A DNA stretch of 64,000 nt, taken from positions 62,001-126,000 of the forward strand of contig NZ_SRZX01000005.1 of assembly GCF_004792665.1 (NCBI RefSeq), written 5' to 3'. The notes beneath the pieces were generated by a model. The model was not told where the DNA came from, did no database searches, and saw nothing but the letters and a program-made list of their open reading frames with translations. A program made the translations under genes and the position numbers. Position 1 is the stretch's first letter; each line of letters begins with the position of its first letter. The stretch comes from Marinobacter orientalis (GTDB lineage: Bacteria; Pseudomonadota; Gammaproteobacteria; Pseudomonadales; Oleiphilaceae). Positions 1 to 9,157 of the stretch are shown one piece after another.

Positions 1-185
1 CGCTGGGCGACAGTCCCAATGACCAGCACATGCTGGAAGCGGCGGATATTGCGGTGATCGTTCGGGGTGTGCAGTCCGGGAGCGTGTCCCTGCCGTCACA
101 GAGCCGCGCCATAAAGTCGATCAAGACTGGCCCGGCCGGCTGGAACGAATGCGTACTGAATCTGTTGATTGAGTACGGTTACTGA
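1..185 (+). CDS. HAD-family sugar-phosphate phosphatase, C-terminal end (mannosyl/glucosyl-3-phosphoglycerate phosphatase-like)
   Basis: The first 61 codons are the tail of a gene that begins outside the window. The reading frame starts at base 3 and ends with TGA at 183-185. It opens with LGDSPNDQHML, the motif IV acidic loop of Cof-type HAD phosphatases, whose aspartates bind Mg2+. The wording GDSPND followed by ML is typical of mannosyl-3-phosphoglycerate phosphatase. The next gene, 31 bp downstream, is a glucosyl-3-phosphoglycerate synthase-like glycosyltransferase. The inferred job is therefore dephosphorylation of glucosyl-3-phosphoglycerate to glucosylglycerate. Family assignment is good; exact substrate is inferred from context. 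Confidence 0.75.
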   Translation, partial: LGDSPNDQHMLEAADIAVIVRGVQSGSVSLPSQSRAIKSIKTGPAGWNECVLNLLIEYGY

Positions 186-216
186 AACCGGGTCTTGGAC
201 TAACAGGAGAGCCGCC

Positions 217-1437
217 ATGGGCGACTTTTATCAGAACGGCATCATCACCACCCTCCATAATCTGTGCCGGCGACCGGTCGAAGAGCTTGAGCGGGAACTG
301 ATGAGCTTTCGCAAGACCCGACCCATGTCGCTGGTATTGCCATCGCTGTATTCAGAACTGGAAGGTCCGGCCCTGAAGAACATCGTGAAGGAACTGGCAA
401 AGGTGCCCTATCTTGAGCAGATCGTCATCGGCCTGGACCGCGCCAATGAACAGGAATATCGCCATGCCCTGGAGTACTTCGCCGGACTGCCCCAGCATGT
501 GCGGGTGCTGTGGAATGATGGCCCAAGACTGAAGGCTCTGGATCGCCAGCTTCAGGAGCAGAACCTGGCACCCACGGAAATGGGCAAAGGCCGCAACGTC
601 TGGTACTGCTTCGGGTATGTACTTGCTTCCGGCATGAGCAGATCAGTGGCTCTGCACGATTGCGACATACTGACCTATTCCCGTGACATGGTAGCCCGGC
701 TGATCTACCCGGTAGCCAATCCCAACTTCAACTACATGTTCTGCAAAGGCTATTACGCACGGGTGGCGGATAGCAAAATGAACGGCCGGGTCAGCCGCCT
801 GCTGGTCACGCCGCTGATCCGCGCCCTGAAAAAAGTCTGCGGCCCCAATGACTTCCTGGATTATCTGGACAGCTATCGCTACCCGCTGGCCGGCGAGTTC
901 TCCTTCCGTACCGATGTGATTGACGACCTGCGCATACCCAGCGACTGGGGGCTGGAAGTCGGCGTGCTGTCGGAGATGAAACGCAACTACGCCACCAATC
1001 GCCTGTGCCAGGTGGATATTGCCGATACCTACGATCACAAGCATCAGGAGCTGTCCCCGCAAGATGCCAGCCGTGGCCTGTCCAAGATGAGCACGGATAT
1101 CAGCAAGGCGCTGTTCCGCAAACTGGCCACCAATGGTGAAATCTTCTCCAATGAAAAATTCCGCACCATCAAGGCCACGTATTTCCGCATCGCGCTCGAT
1201 TTTGTGGAAACCTACCAGAGCGATGCTGTCATCAACGGGCTTACTTTTGACCGCCACAAGGAAGAGAAGGCGGTGGAACTGTTCGCCCAGAACGTCATGA
1301 GGGCAGGGGCCTATTTTCTGGACAACCCCATGGACACGCCTTTCATTCCAAGCTGGAATCGCGTCACCAGCGCCATTCCGGATATCAAGGAACAACTGCT
1401 TGAAGCCGTGGAGCTGGACAACGAGGAATATCGCTAG
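217..1437 (+). CDS. Glucosyl-3-phosphoglycerate synthase-like glycosyltransferase
   Basis: A 406-residue soluble glycosyltransferase with a GT-A fold pattern: a nucleotide-binding stretch near residues 45-75, GKGRN near 124-128 and the metal-binding HDCD at residues 147-150. Such enzymes move glucose from a nucleotide sugar to 3-phosphoglycerate, the first step of glucosylglycerate synthesis. I chose the ATG at 217 because AGGAG lies at 204-208; the frame is open further upstream to 169 but that part overlaps the preceding phosphatase. It sits between a matching phosphatase and a GH13 phosphorylase, which supports the osmolyte role. Substrate specificity is inferred; the donor (UDP-, GDP- or ADP-glucose) cannot be read from sequence. 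Confidence 0.7.
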   Translation: MGDFYQNGIITTLHNLCRRPVEELERELMSFRKTRPMSLVLPSLYSELEGPALKNIVKELAKVPYLEQIVIGLDRANEQEYRHALEYFAGLPQHVRVLWNDGPRLKALDRQLQEQNLAPTEMGKGRNVWYCFGYVLASGMSRSVALHDCDILTYSRDMVARLIYPVANPNFNYMFCKGYYARVADSKMNGRVSRLLVTPLIRALKKVCGPNDFLDYLDSYRYPLAGEFSFRTDVIDDLRIPSDWGLEVGVLSEMKRNYATNRLCQVDIADTYDHKHQELSPQDASRGLSKMSTDISKALFRKLATNGEIFSNEKFRTIKATYFRIALDFVETYQSDAVINGLTFDRHKEEKAVELFAQNVMRAGAYFLDNPMDTPFIPSWNRVTSAIPDIKEQLLEAVELDNEEYR

Positions 1438-1462
1438 TGCGCACCGCGCCGGAGCCCAAGCC

Positions 1463-3193
1463 ATGAGCAACACCCTGCACCACAAGCTCGCCACCATGCT
1501 GGAGGTGGTTTATCCCGCCACTGATACCGGCTTCCTGGCGGACCAGCTCATCAAAACCATGGGGCTGGAGCCGGACACCCCGGCGCCTCCCGCCCACCAG
1601 AATAACTGGGACGAAGCCGATGTCATGCTGATCAGCTACGCAGACACGGTTCAGAGCAGTGACGAAAAGCCCCTGAAGACCCTGTTCCGGTTTCTCGAGG
1701 ACTGCCTCAGGGACACGGTATCGGCAGTGCATATCCTGCCGTTCTTTCCGTACAGTTCGGACGATGGTTTTTCCGTGATGGACTATCTGTCAGTGAACGA
1801 ATCCCATGGTGAATGGGAAGACATCGAGCGCATCGCCGGTAATTACAAAGTGATGGCGGACGTGGTGATCAACCACATGTCGGCCCGAAGCCGCTGGTTC
1901 GAGAACTTCAAAAAACGGATTGATCCCGGCAGGGATTATTTCTTCGAGGCCAGGCCTGCCGACGACCTGAGCGCCGTGGTCAGGCCCCGGACATCGCCGT
2001 TGCTCAATGCGGTGCAGACAGACGACGGCGAGCGTTATGTGTGGTGTACCTTCAGCGAAGACCAGGTGGACCTGAACTTTGCCAACCCGCAGGTGCTAAA
2101 CGAGTTCGTGGCCATCATCCGCTATTACCTGGAACGGGGCATAACCATTTTCCGGCTGGATGCCGTGGCGTTTTTGTGGAAAGAGGTGGCTACACCCTCC
2201 ATTCACCTGCAACAGACCCACGAACTGATCAAGATACTGCGGCTGCTGATCGAGCATCACACCCCTCATGGCGTGGTGATCACCGAAACCAACGTCCCCA
2301 ACCGGGAGAACCTGACCTACTTTGGCAACGCCAACGAAGCCCATGTGATCTACAACTTTTCACTGCCGCCATTGCTGATCAACACGCTGGTTACCGGCAA
2401 CTGCCGGCACCTGAAAACCTGGCTGATGAGCATGCCCCCGGCCCAGATGGGCACCACCTATCTGAATTTTATCGCCTCCCACGACGGCGTGGGCCTGCGC
2501 CCGACCGACGGGCTGCTCTCGGAGAAAGAAAAGCAGCGGCTGATCAATACCATGGAATCCTTCGGCGGCAAGGTGTCCTATCGGCGCACGCCGGACGGCA
2601 AGGATCAGCCCTATGAAATGAACGTTGCACTGTTTGATGCGTTAAAGGGAACCGCAGAGCGGGGCGCAGACCATTGGCAGTTGCACCGGTTTATCTGTGC
2701 CCACACCATCATGCTGGCTCTCGAGGGTATTCCCGCATTCTATATCCACAGCCTGCTGGGCACCGAAAACGACCGCGAGCGGATGGAGAATACCGGACGT
2801 CTGCGCTCCATCAACCGCAGCCAGTGGAACCTGGACCGGCTGGAGGCAGAGCTGGCGGACCCCCTGAGCCATCACCACAAGGTGTTCACCGAACTCAAGC
2901 GGCTGATCGCCATTCGCCGCAGGCAGCCGGCTTTTCATCCCAATGCCACCCAGTTCACCCTGCACCTGGGCCTGCAGCTGTTCGGCTTCTGGCGCCAGAG
3001 TATGCGCCGTGACCAGTCCATTTTCTGCATCCATAATGTTACCGACGAGGTACAACAGGTCTCCCTGGGGGATATCAATCTGATCGGTACCGACCAGTGG
3101 CAGGATCTGATCTCCGGCCTCCGGATAGACGACCTGTCCGGGTGCCTGACCCTCAAGCCCTATCAAAGTGTGTGGCTGTCCAACCGGGAATGA
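1463..3193 (+). CDS. GH13 sucrose phosphorylase / glucosylglycerate phosphorylase family
   Basis: A 576-residue alpha-amylase-fold enzyme of the sucrose phosphorylase subgroup. Catalytic residues are visible: nucleophile D233 in FRLDAVAF, acid/base E275 in VITETNVPN, and transition-state stabiliser D341 in [10 protein letters not shown]. Such enzymes reversibly cleave an alpha-glucoside with phosphate, giving glucose 1-phosphate. Because the gene follows glucosylglycerate synthesis genes by 25 bp, glucosylglycerate is a more likely substrate than sucrose, so the product may recycle the osmolyte when salinity drops. Start ATG 1463 has GGAG at 1451-1454. The family is certain; the substrate is inferred from neighbours. 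Confidence 0.85.
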   Translation: MSNTLHHKLATMLEVVYPATDTGFLADQLIKTMGLEPDTPAPPAHQNNWDEADVMLISYADTVQSSDEKPLKTLFRFLEDCLRDTVSAVHILPFFPYSSDDGFSVMDYLSVNESHGEWEDIERIAGNYKVMADVVINHMSARSRWFENFKKRIDPGRDYFFEARPADDLSAVVRPRTSPLLNAVQTDDGERYVWCTFSEDQVDLNFANPQVLNEFVAIIRYYLERGITIFRLDAVAFLWKEVATPSIHLQQTHELIKILRLLIEHHTPHGVVITETNVPNRENLTYFGNANEAHVIYNFSLPPLLINTLVTGNCRHLKTWLMSMPPAQMGTTYLNFIASHDGVGLRPTDGLLSEKEKQRLINTMESFGGKVSYRRTPDGKDQPYEMNVALFDALKGTAERGADHWQLHRFICAHTIMLALEGIPAFYIHSLLGTENDRERMENTGRLRSINRSQWNLDRLEAELADPLSHHHKVFTELKRLIAIRRRQPAFHPNATQFTLHLGLQLFGFWRQSMRRDQSIFCIHNVTDEVQQVSLGDINLIGTDQWQDLISGLRIDDLSGCLTLKPYQSVWLSNRE

Positions 3194-3208
3194 TGGCAGA
3201 ATGCGCGG

Positions 3209-4330
3209 ATGCCATCACAGCTTCCATACCATCGGCCCCGCATCCTGCTTTTATCCGCCTACGACGCCGGCAGCCACCAGCGCTGGCGGGAACAGCTGGT
3301 TGCCAGCCAGCCGGATTTCCACTGGGAGGTGCTGGCGCTGCCGCCCCGGTTTTTTCGCTGGCGGATTCGGGGCAACGCACTGAGCTGGCTGCAGGAGCCG
3401 GCGCTTCGGGGCCGTTATGACCTGCTGATCGTCACCTCCATGGTGGACCTGGCCTCGCTGAAGGGGTTTCATCCCCATCTGGCGCACACGCCCTCGATTC
3501 TTTATATGCACGAAAACCAGTTTGCCTACCCGGACTCCGGTCGTCAGCATTCCAGCGCTGAACCGAAAATGGTGAATTTATACAGCGCTGTTGCGGCTGA
3601 CCAGGTACTGTTTAACAGCACGTGGAACCGGAACAGTTTTCTGCAGGGAGCCTGCCGGTTCCTGGACAAGATGCCGGACGGACTTCCCGATGGTCTGATT
3701 GGCCGTATCCGCGAAAAATCCCGGGTGTTGCCGGTGCCCATTGAGGATCGGTTGTTTACCGAAAGACATTATACCGTCAACACTCAGTGCCCCCATCTGC
3801 TCTGGAACCATCGCTGGGAGTACGACAAGGCGCCAGACCGGTTGCTATTGATGCTGGATGCCCTGGCGGCGGCTGGCCAGGACTTCCGGCTGAGCGTGGT
3901 GGGGGAACAGTTCCGTAATCAGCCCAAGTCATTTAACCTGATACACGAGCGTCACCGGGAACGAATTGTGGGCTGGGGGTATCTGCAAAGCAGGGCAGAT
4001 TACGATCGCCTGCTGGCGGAAGCGGATGTGGTCATTTCCACCGCTCTCCATGACTTCCAGGGGCTTTCGGTGCTGGAAGCGATGGCCTCCGGTTGCGTGG
4101 CGTTGACTCCGGACCGCCTTGCCTATCCGGAATACGTGCCTGCCACACAACGATACGCCAGCCATGCTGATGACCCGGTGGCGGAAGCGAATGCAGCAGC
4201 CAGCCTTTTGTGCAAGCTGTTGCAACAGAATACCGGCCCTTGCGTGCCGGAGGCCTGGCGACTCAGCGAACTGCAAAAGAAATATTACAATGTGATCAGT
4301 GCAACTCTGGGCCGGCTGACGGTATCCTGA
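3209..4330 (+). CDS. DUF3524 glycosyltransferase, tRNA-queuosine alpha-mannosyltransferase family
   Basis: A 373-residue GT-B glycosyltransferase. The N-terminal DUF3524 domain begins with ILLLSAYDAGSHQRW; the C-terminal half carries the GT4-like donor site, including DFQGLSVLEAMASGC around residues 282-296. Eukaryotic members (GTDC1/QTMAN) add mannose to queuosine in the anticodon of tRNA-Asp. The bacterial role is much less clear. The gene begins 15 bp after the GH13 phosphorylase and shares its operon, so a sugar acceptor linked to glucosylglycerate metabolism is also possible. The ribosome binding site is weak, and the start at 3209 is the first ATG compatible with the conserved N-terminus. 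Confidence 0.75.
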   Translation: MPSQLPYHRPRILLLSAYDAGSHQRWREQLVASQPDFHWEVLALPPRFFRWRIRGNALSWLQEPALRGRYDLLIVTSMVDLASLKGFHPHLAHTPSILYMHENQFAYPDSGRQHSSAEPKMVNLYSAVAADQVLFNSTWNRNSFLQGACRFLDKMPDGLPDGLIGRIREKSRVLPVPIEDRLFTERHYTVNTQCPHLLWNHRWEYDKAPDRLLLMLDALAAAGQDFRLSVVGEQFRNQPKSFNLIHERHRERIVGWGYLQSRADYDRLLAEADVVISTALHDFQGLSVLEAMASGCVALTPDRLAYPEYVPATQRYASHADDPVAEANAAASLLCKLLQQNTGPCVPEAWRLSELQKKYYNVISATLGRLTVS

Positions 4331-4359
4331 GCCTGACTCAAAACATGGAGTAAGCGCAG

Positions 4360-5328
4360 ATGATGAGAGCCATCAAGGTCAGTGGCGACACCTTAAGTTG
4401 GGAGTCTTACGACATCCCTTCCGAAGTACCGGAACATCATGTAGCTATTGATATTGCATGGACCGCCATCAACCGTGCGGACCTGATGCAGCGAGCCGGT
4501 GTGTATCCGCCACCGCCGGGCGCCTCGGAAATCCTGGGTCTGGAAGTGAGCGGAACCATTTCCGAAGTGGGGGAGGGCGTGGATCACCTTAAACCGGGCG
4601 ACGAAGTCTGTGCCCTGCTTACCGGCGGTGGTTACGCTACCCATGTGGTGGTGCCGGCTGTTCAGGTACTGCCGATTCCGAAAGGTTTTACTCTGGAAGA
4701 GGCAGCGGCAATTCCGGAAGTGTTCGCCACGGCCTGGCTCAATCTGTATCACGAAGCTGGTCTGAAGCCCGGTGAAAAAGTGCTGGTTCATGCTGCTGCC
4801 AGCGGTCTTGGTACAGCAGTTATCCAGTTGGCGACGGCGCTAGGTAATCCCGTGTTTGCCACCGCAGGGGATAACGGGAAACTGGAGACCTGTAAGAGAC
4901 TGGGCGCCAGTGGCGTCTGGAATCGCAAGGACGGTTCGTTCGTCGACGCTATCAAAGCCTGGGGCGGGGTAGATATGGTGCTGGATCCGGTTGGTGGCAA
5001 CTACATCACTGACGATCAGAAGGTGCTGAACGCGGATGGCCGGATCATACTCATTGGGCTGATGGGCGGGCGCATGGCGGAAGTCGATCTGGGACTGATG
5101 TTGATGAAGCGTCATCGGCTGATCGGCTCGACCCTGCGTTCACGGCCGGTAGCAGACAAGGGCGACGTAATGAGCGCCCTTTACAAGCATGTCTGGCCGC
5201 TGCTCAGTGCGCGGCAGATTGATCCGGTGATTGACAGTTCCTGGCCCATTGAGAAGGCCGGCGAAGCCATGGAGTACGTCGCCCAGAACCGGAATACCGG
5301 AAAGGTGTTGCTGCAGGTAGTCGGGTAG
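4360..5328 (+). CDS. NAD(P)H quinone oxidoreductase, PIG3 type (zinc-free MDR)
   Basis: A 322-residue medium-chain dehydrogenase/reductase without zinc ligands. The N-terminal GroES-like part includes NRADLMQRAGVYPPPPG, characteristic of the PIG3/TP53I3 quinone oxidoreductase group. The Rossmann part has the nucleotide-binding segment HAAASGLGTAVIQLA near residues 146-160. These cytosolic enzymes reduce quinones with NADPH. The gene starts 29 bp after the glycosyltransferase and may be cotranscribed. Two ATGs lie in tandem (4360, 4363); GGAG about 10 bp upstream does not decide between them. It ends in a symmetrical hairpin shared with a convergent gene. Confidence 0.85.
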   Translation: MMRAIKVSGDTLSWESYDIPSEVPEHHVAIDIAWTAINRADLMQRAGVYPPPPGASEILGLEVSGTISEVGEGVDHLKPGDEVCALLTGGGYATHVVVPAVQVLPIPKGFTLEEAAAIPEVFATAWLNLYHEAGLKPGEKVLVHAAASGLGTAVIQLATALGNPVFATAGDNGKLETCKRLGASGVWNRKDGSFVDAIKAWGGVDMVLDPVGGNYITDDQKVLNADGRIILIGLMGGRMAEVDLGLMLMKRHRLIGSTLRSRPVADKGDVMSALYKHVWPLLSARQIDPVIDSSWPIEKAGEAMEYVAQNRNTGKVLLQVVG

Positions 5329-5347
5329 ACCTCCATCCCTGGAGGTC
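5328..5347. terminator. Hairpin between convergent oxidoreductase genes
   Basis: GACCTCC and GGAGGTC form a perfect 7-bp stem around a 6-nt loop, beginning at the last base of the upstream stop codon and ending 7 bp before the stop of the convergent gene. There is no clear T-run, so termination strength is uncertain, but the position between two converging genes fits a bidirectional terminator. Confidence 0.55.
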
Positions 5348-5354
5348 TGACGGG

Positions 5355-6380
5355 TCAGTCGGCGATGTGCACCAGTTGCTTGCCGAAGTTCTTGCCTTTC
5401 AGCATGCCTTTGAAGGCTTCCGGCGCGTTTTCCAGGCCTTCGGCGATGGTCTCGAGATATTTGAGCTCACCGGCGGCCACACGATCCGCCAGGATATTGG
5501 TGATTTCCTGGTGTCTGTCCTGCCATTCGGTGACCAGGAAGAAGCGATGCTCCGGCACCGGGGCCAGCGCCTTGAGTACGTGGAAGGGGGTTTCCACCGA
5601 GCTCATGTCTTCCGCGTTATAGGCTGACACAAAGCCGCAAATGGGCACCCGCGCGCCAGGATTCAGCAGGGGCGCCACGGCACGGGTCACCGCTCCGCCA
5701 ACATTCTCGAAGTAGATATCGATGCCATCAGGGCAGGCGGCTTTCAGGTCGGCCTCCAGGTTGCCCGCTTTGTAATCGACACAGGCATCAAAGCCCAGCT
5801 CTTCCACTACGTAACGGCATTTTTCGGGGCCGCCGGCCACACCGACTGCGCGACAGCCTTCTTTCCTGGCGGTCTGGCCAACCACGGTTCCAACGGGGCC
5901 GGACGCCGCAGAGACCACCACCGTTTCGCCGGCTTCTGGCCTGCCCACGTACATCAGGCCACAGTAGCCCGTACGCCCGGGCATGCCGGCCACACCCAGA
6001 TAAGCCTGCAGGGGTACATTGTCCTTCTGGTCTATTCTGTAGATCATTTCCGCATCGCCGGGCAACACTGCATACTCCTGCCAACCGGAATAACAGGTTA
6101 CCAGATCGCCCACCTTCAGCTTGTCGGAGCGGGACTCAACAATTCGCGCAACGCTTTCGCCAACGATCACCTCACCAAGACCGATAGGGTCCATGTAACC
6201 TTTGGCGTCGTTCATGCGTGGGCGCATGTAAGGATCCAGAGACAACCACAGCACTTTGGCCAGAACTTCGCCTTCCTTCAGGTCACGGACCGGGCGTTCT
6301 TCCAGTACCAGGTCGCCCTCGCTGATCTCGCCCCTGGGGCGCTGGTCAAGAATCACAGCTCGATTGGTATAGTTGCTCAC
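5355..6380 (-). CDS. NADP-dependent oxidoreductase, CurA/leukotriene B4 dehydrogenase-like MDR
   Basis: A 341-residue zinc-independent MDR reductase. LSLDPYMRPRM in the N-terminal domain marks the CurA / prostaglandin reductase group, which reduces activated double bonds with NADPH; SAASGPVGTVVGQ is the nucleotide-binding segment. I place the start at the GTG complementary to 6378-6380, with GGAGAG 5 nt upstream. The longer open frame to 6494 lacks a ribosome binding site and reads into non-conserved sequence. It is convergent with the PIG3-type gene and probably monocistronic. Typical family length is 330-345 residues, which agrees. Confidence 0.85.
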   Translation of the reverse strand: MSNYTNRAVILDQRPRGEISEGDLVLEERPVRDLKEGEVLAKVLWLSLDPYMRPRMNDAKGYMDPIGLGEVIVGESVARIVESRSDKLKVGDLVTCYSGWQEYAVLPGDAEMIYRIDQKDNVPLQAYLGVAGMPGRTGYCGLMYVGRPEAGETVVVSAASGPVGTVVGQTARKEGCRAVGVAGGPEKCRYVVEELGFDACVDYKAGNLEADLKAACPDGIDIYFENVGGAVTRAVAPLLNPGARVPICGFVSAYNAEDMSSVETPFHVLKALAPVPEHRFFLVTEWQDRHQEITNILADRVAAGELKYLETIAEGLENAPEAFKGMLKGKNFGKQLVHIAD

Positions 6381-6581
6381 AAAATCTCTCCGGTTGCATA
6401 ATGAAACCAGATTAGGGTGCAGCAGAATCGTTTTGAGGTCAACATCGGAGGTTGGAGAACGCCGGGTTACACGCAAGGTAGGTGTTACTTGCAATAATTT
6501 TCAAATTTTTACGTTTGCGGTAAGCAGGCCGGTAATTTTCGGCGTACTCTGGTGGCCACCATTCGGAAAACCGGTCTCTAC

Positions 6582-7664
6582 ATGAGTCAGTCCAGGTTTA
6601 TGGCTGCCAGGAATCCAGTCAGGGAAAGTCGTCCGCAGTTCTGGCAGGTCGCCAAGCGCTGTTGTCAGCTCGCGGCAACGGTTGATGTGGCGTTTTTCTT
6701 CCTTTTCCATCTTCTCGGCTCCCCCATTCTGGCCTGGGTCAATGTGGTCAGCGTTGCCATGTATGTGGTGGCTTACCGGGCGCTGGGCAAAAAACAGAAT
6801 GGCCTGGCCATCACGTTGATCTGGGCCGAGGTAATCATTCACGCCGGGCTTGGGGTCGTGCTCATTGGCTGGGAGAGCGGTTTCCATTATTACCTGCTGA
6901 TGTTCATTCCGGCGCTGTTTGTCAGTATGCGGTTGCGGGGAGCGATAGCGGCGCTCGCCGGACTATGGGGCTATTACGTCGCGTTGTATCTTTTGATGTG
7001 GTTTATTGAACCATTGCAGCCCATTGCTCCCGGGCCCCTGCTTGGAGTTTACCTGTTCAACCTGAGCGTGGTGTTCGCCATGTTCAGTTATCTCTCCTTT
7101 TTCTACGTCACCATGGTGACATCGGCGAACAGGAAGCTGCGGCGAATGGCGACCACGGACCCGTTAACGGGCCTCTTTAACCGCAGGCATATGACCTGTC
7201 TCGTGGAGAAAGAACTGGCCCGGTTTCGGCGAAACGGCCATCCGGTGGCTTTCCTCGTGCTCGACATCGATCATTTCAAGGCGATCAATGACCAGTACGG
7301 CCACGAAACCGGCGATCGGGTACTTGAAGATGTTGCCGGTATTATCAAGACCCGGTTGCGTACTCAGGACCTGATTGCCCGGTGGGGCGGGGAAGAGTTT
7401 CTCGCGGTACTTCCGGATACCGGCATACAGAGCGGCCAGGCCAGCGCCGAGCGGGTGCGGGAGGCGCTTCTGACCCACGACTGGCTGGCGCCGAACGGGG
7501 AGCGGATCGACCTTACCATCAGTGCTGGCGTCAGCGAGTTCCGTGCGGAGGACGACCTGAATTCCGCCATCAACCGGGCAGACAGGGCGCTCTATCGCAG
7601 CAAGGAACTTGGCCGCAACCGGGTAGAGCTGGAGGTGGTTCAGGAGGTCGCTCTTCAGTCCTGA
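6582..7664 (+). CDS. Membrane-bound diguanylate cyclase (GGDEF)
   Basis: A 360-residue inner-membrane protein with about six hydrophobic segments in residues 30-180 and a C-terminal GGDEF domain. The active-site motif GGEEF lies at 269-273 and is preceded by five residues by RTQD (260-263), the inhibitory I-site pattern RxxD. An active, product-inhibited cyclase making cyclic di-GMP from GTP is expected. The membrane part resembles 6-7 TM sensor modules but I cannot name its ligand. A GTG at 6552 is an alternative start; neither site has a clear Shine-Dalgarno sequence. The 3' end overlaps the convergent DUF1853 gene by 10 bp. Confidence 0.9.
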   Translation: MSQSRFMAARNPVRESRPQFWQVAKRCCQLAATVDVAFFFLFHLLGSPILAWVNVVSVAMYVVAYRALGKKQNGLAITLIWAEVIIHAGLGVVLIGWESGFHYYLLMFIPALFVSMRLRGAIAALAGLWGYYVALYLLMWFIEPLQPIAPGPLLGVYLFNLSVVFAMFSYLSFFYVTMVTSANRKLRRMATTDPLTGLFNRRHMTCLVEKELARFRRNGHPVAFLVLDIDHFKAINDQYGHETGDRVLEDVAGIIKTRLRTQDLIARWGGEEFLAVLPDTGIQSGQASAERVREALLTHDWLAPNGERIDLTISAGVSEFRAEDDLNSAINRADRALYRSKELGRNRVELEVVQEVALQS

Positions 7665-8578
7665 CGGGCTGAAGCGGGCCAGATACCCGGAACCACAAAT
7701 ATCCGCGATGTTTCCTGCCAGTAGCCGTCCACCGGCGATTGTTCCAGCCGGGCAAACAGGCGCGGAATGCCGGCTGAACGGACAACCTCCAGTGCCGCCC
7801 CCGTTTCCCGGAAGTCGGGCGCCGCCTGCTGGCGCCAGGGGCCCAGCCAGTGGGGCTTGACCAGCGGAATCCATTGTTTTGTGCTCTCAACCATCCTCTC
7901 CAGCTGGTCAATGTAAAGCCAGTCACCCCGCAGGTGGTTTGCCGGTACGCCGGCGGGCACCGGAAGAGGGGCGCCCAGTGGATGGAACAGGTACCCCGGC
8001 ATGAAAATCCTTGGCCGGGACGGTGCTTCTATCCCCATTGACGCCAGAAGGCTGCGCGCTTCCGGCCGTTCTGACATCCGGCTCTGATGACTGATCAGCC
8101 GACCGGTCTTGATGTCCAGGCGATCCCTTGAATCGGGCCCGTACCACATCGCTGCGTCCCCACCTGCCTCGAGGTGGCCAAGGTAGAACTTCACCGCAAT
8201 CTCATGGTGCTCAACAGCATTGTCTGCGGGATTCCGGACCACAAAATCCAGCTCGCCCAGGGTAATGCCACGGCTTCTGACGGGCTGGTTCCTGAGCAGG
8301 ATCTCCCAACCGAGCAGATCCCGTACCAGGCACTCGTAAAGACGCTCGAAATAGTGCCCGAGGCGTCGGGCCGGCTGTTCCGTGAGCACGCTCGGGCCAA
8401 GGCGGGGTGCGCTGTCCCAGGCCTTCAGTCGTTCTTCAGCATCTGCTGGCAGGTGTTTTTCCGGAACAAATCCCATGGCAGAGCTGATAAGCTGGGGGGC
8501 ATGACACATCCACGCCAGATGGCGCACGGCTGGAAGGCGGTATTGAAGATGGGCTGTGGTTTCCGGATGTTGGCTCAT
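7655..8578 (-). CDS. DUF1853 family protein
   Basis: A 307-residue protein of the DUF1853 family, found widely in marine gammaproteobacteria with no assigned function. The central part contains LGELDFVVRN followed by HEIAVKFYL, an arrangement like a PD-(D/E)XK nuclease core (acidic residue, then E-x-x-x-K on the next strand), but this is only a resemblance. Start at the ATG complementary to 8576-8578; the longer frame to 8800 runs antisense through the neighbouring glyoxalase gene and is not credible. It is divergent from that gene with 31 bp between the start codons, so the promoters must overlap. Confidence 0.7.
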   Translation of the reverse strand: MSQHPETTAHLQYRLPAVRHLAWMCHAPQLISSAMGFVPEKHLPADAEERLKAWDSAPRLGPSVLTEQPARRLGHYFERLYECLVRDLLGWEILLRNQPVRSRGITLGELDFVVRNPADNAVEHHEIAVKFYLGHLEAGGDAAMWYGPDSRDRLDIKTGRLISHQSRMSERPEARSLLASMGIEAPSRPRIFMPGYLFHPLGAPLPVPAGVPANHLRGDWLYIDQLERMVESTKQWIPLVKPHWLGPWRQQAAPDFRETGAALEVVRSAGIPRLFARLEQSPVDGYWQETSRIFVVPGIWPASARQD

Positions 8579-8609
8579 GATGGCAGGATAACCCAACAGG
8601 AGGCGAGAT

Positions 8610-9050
8610 ATGCAGTATCTGCACACGATGATCCGGGTCAGTAATCTGGATGAGACCCTGCATTTTTTCTGCGACTTGCTCGGCATGGTTGAAATCAACC
8701 GCAAGAGCAGCGAGAAAGGCCGTTTTACCCTGGTTTTCCTGGCAGCCCCGGACGATGAAGGGCGGGCGAAAGAGGACAAGGCTCCGATGATTGAGCTCAC
8801 CTACAACTGGGACCCGGAAGAGTATACTGGCGGTCGTAATTTCGGGCATCTGGCTTATCGGGTGGATGATATCTACGCACTGTGTAGTCACTTGCAGGCC
8901 AATGGCGTTACTATCAACCGCCCGCCCCGCGACGGCCATATGGCTTTTATCCGGTCGCCGGATGCCATTTCCATCGAACTGCTCCAGAAAGGCGAAGCTC
9001 TGCCAGCCAGGGAACCCTGGGCCAGCATGGAAAATGTCGGGACCTGGTGA
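8610..9050 (+). CDS. gloA: Lactoylglutathione lyase (glyoxalase I)
   Basis: A 146-residue vicinal-oxygen-chelate protein. Expected metal ligands are in place: H5 in MQYLH, E62 in IELTYNW, H80 in [10 protein letters not shown] and E123 in ISIELLQK. The enzyme isomerises the methylglyoxal-glutathione hemithioacetal to S-lactoylglutathione. Compared with the short E. coli type there is an acidic insertion around residues 47-59 ([13 protein letters not shown]). The ribosome binding site GGAGG at 8599-8603 fixes the start. Paralogous VOC enzymes exist, but IELTYNW is typical of true glyoxalase I. Confidence 0.85.
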   Translation: MQYLHTMIRVSNLDETLHFFCDLLGMVEINRKSSEKGRFTLVFLAAPDDEGRAKEDKAPMIELTYNWDPEEYTGGRNFGHLAYRVDDIYALCSHLQANGVTINRPPRDGHMAFIRSPDAISIELLQKGEALPAREPWASMENVGTW

Positions 9051-9157
9051 GCCGATGCCTGGTTATACTTTGGGTGAAACCGGTTCAAGCGCCAGCAGCG
9101 GGACAATCCGGCGACGTTTGGGGTAAAATTCGCGAAAATTCAAGACAAGGACGACCC

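Noticed and set aside
643..1497. 284-codon minus-strand frame across the glycosyltransferase gene
   Set aside because: Antisense shadow of a conserved gene; no ribosome binding site or domain.
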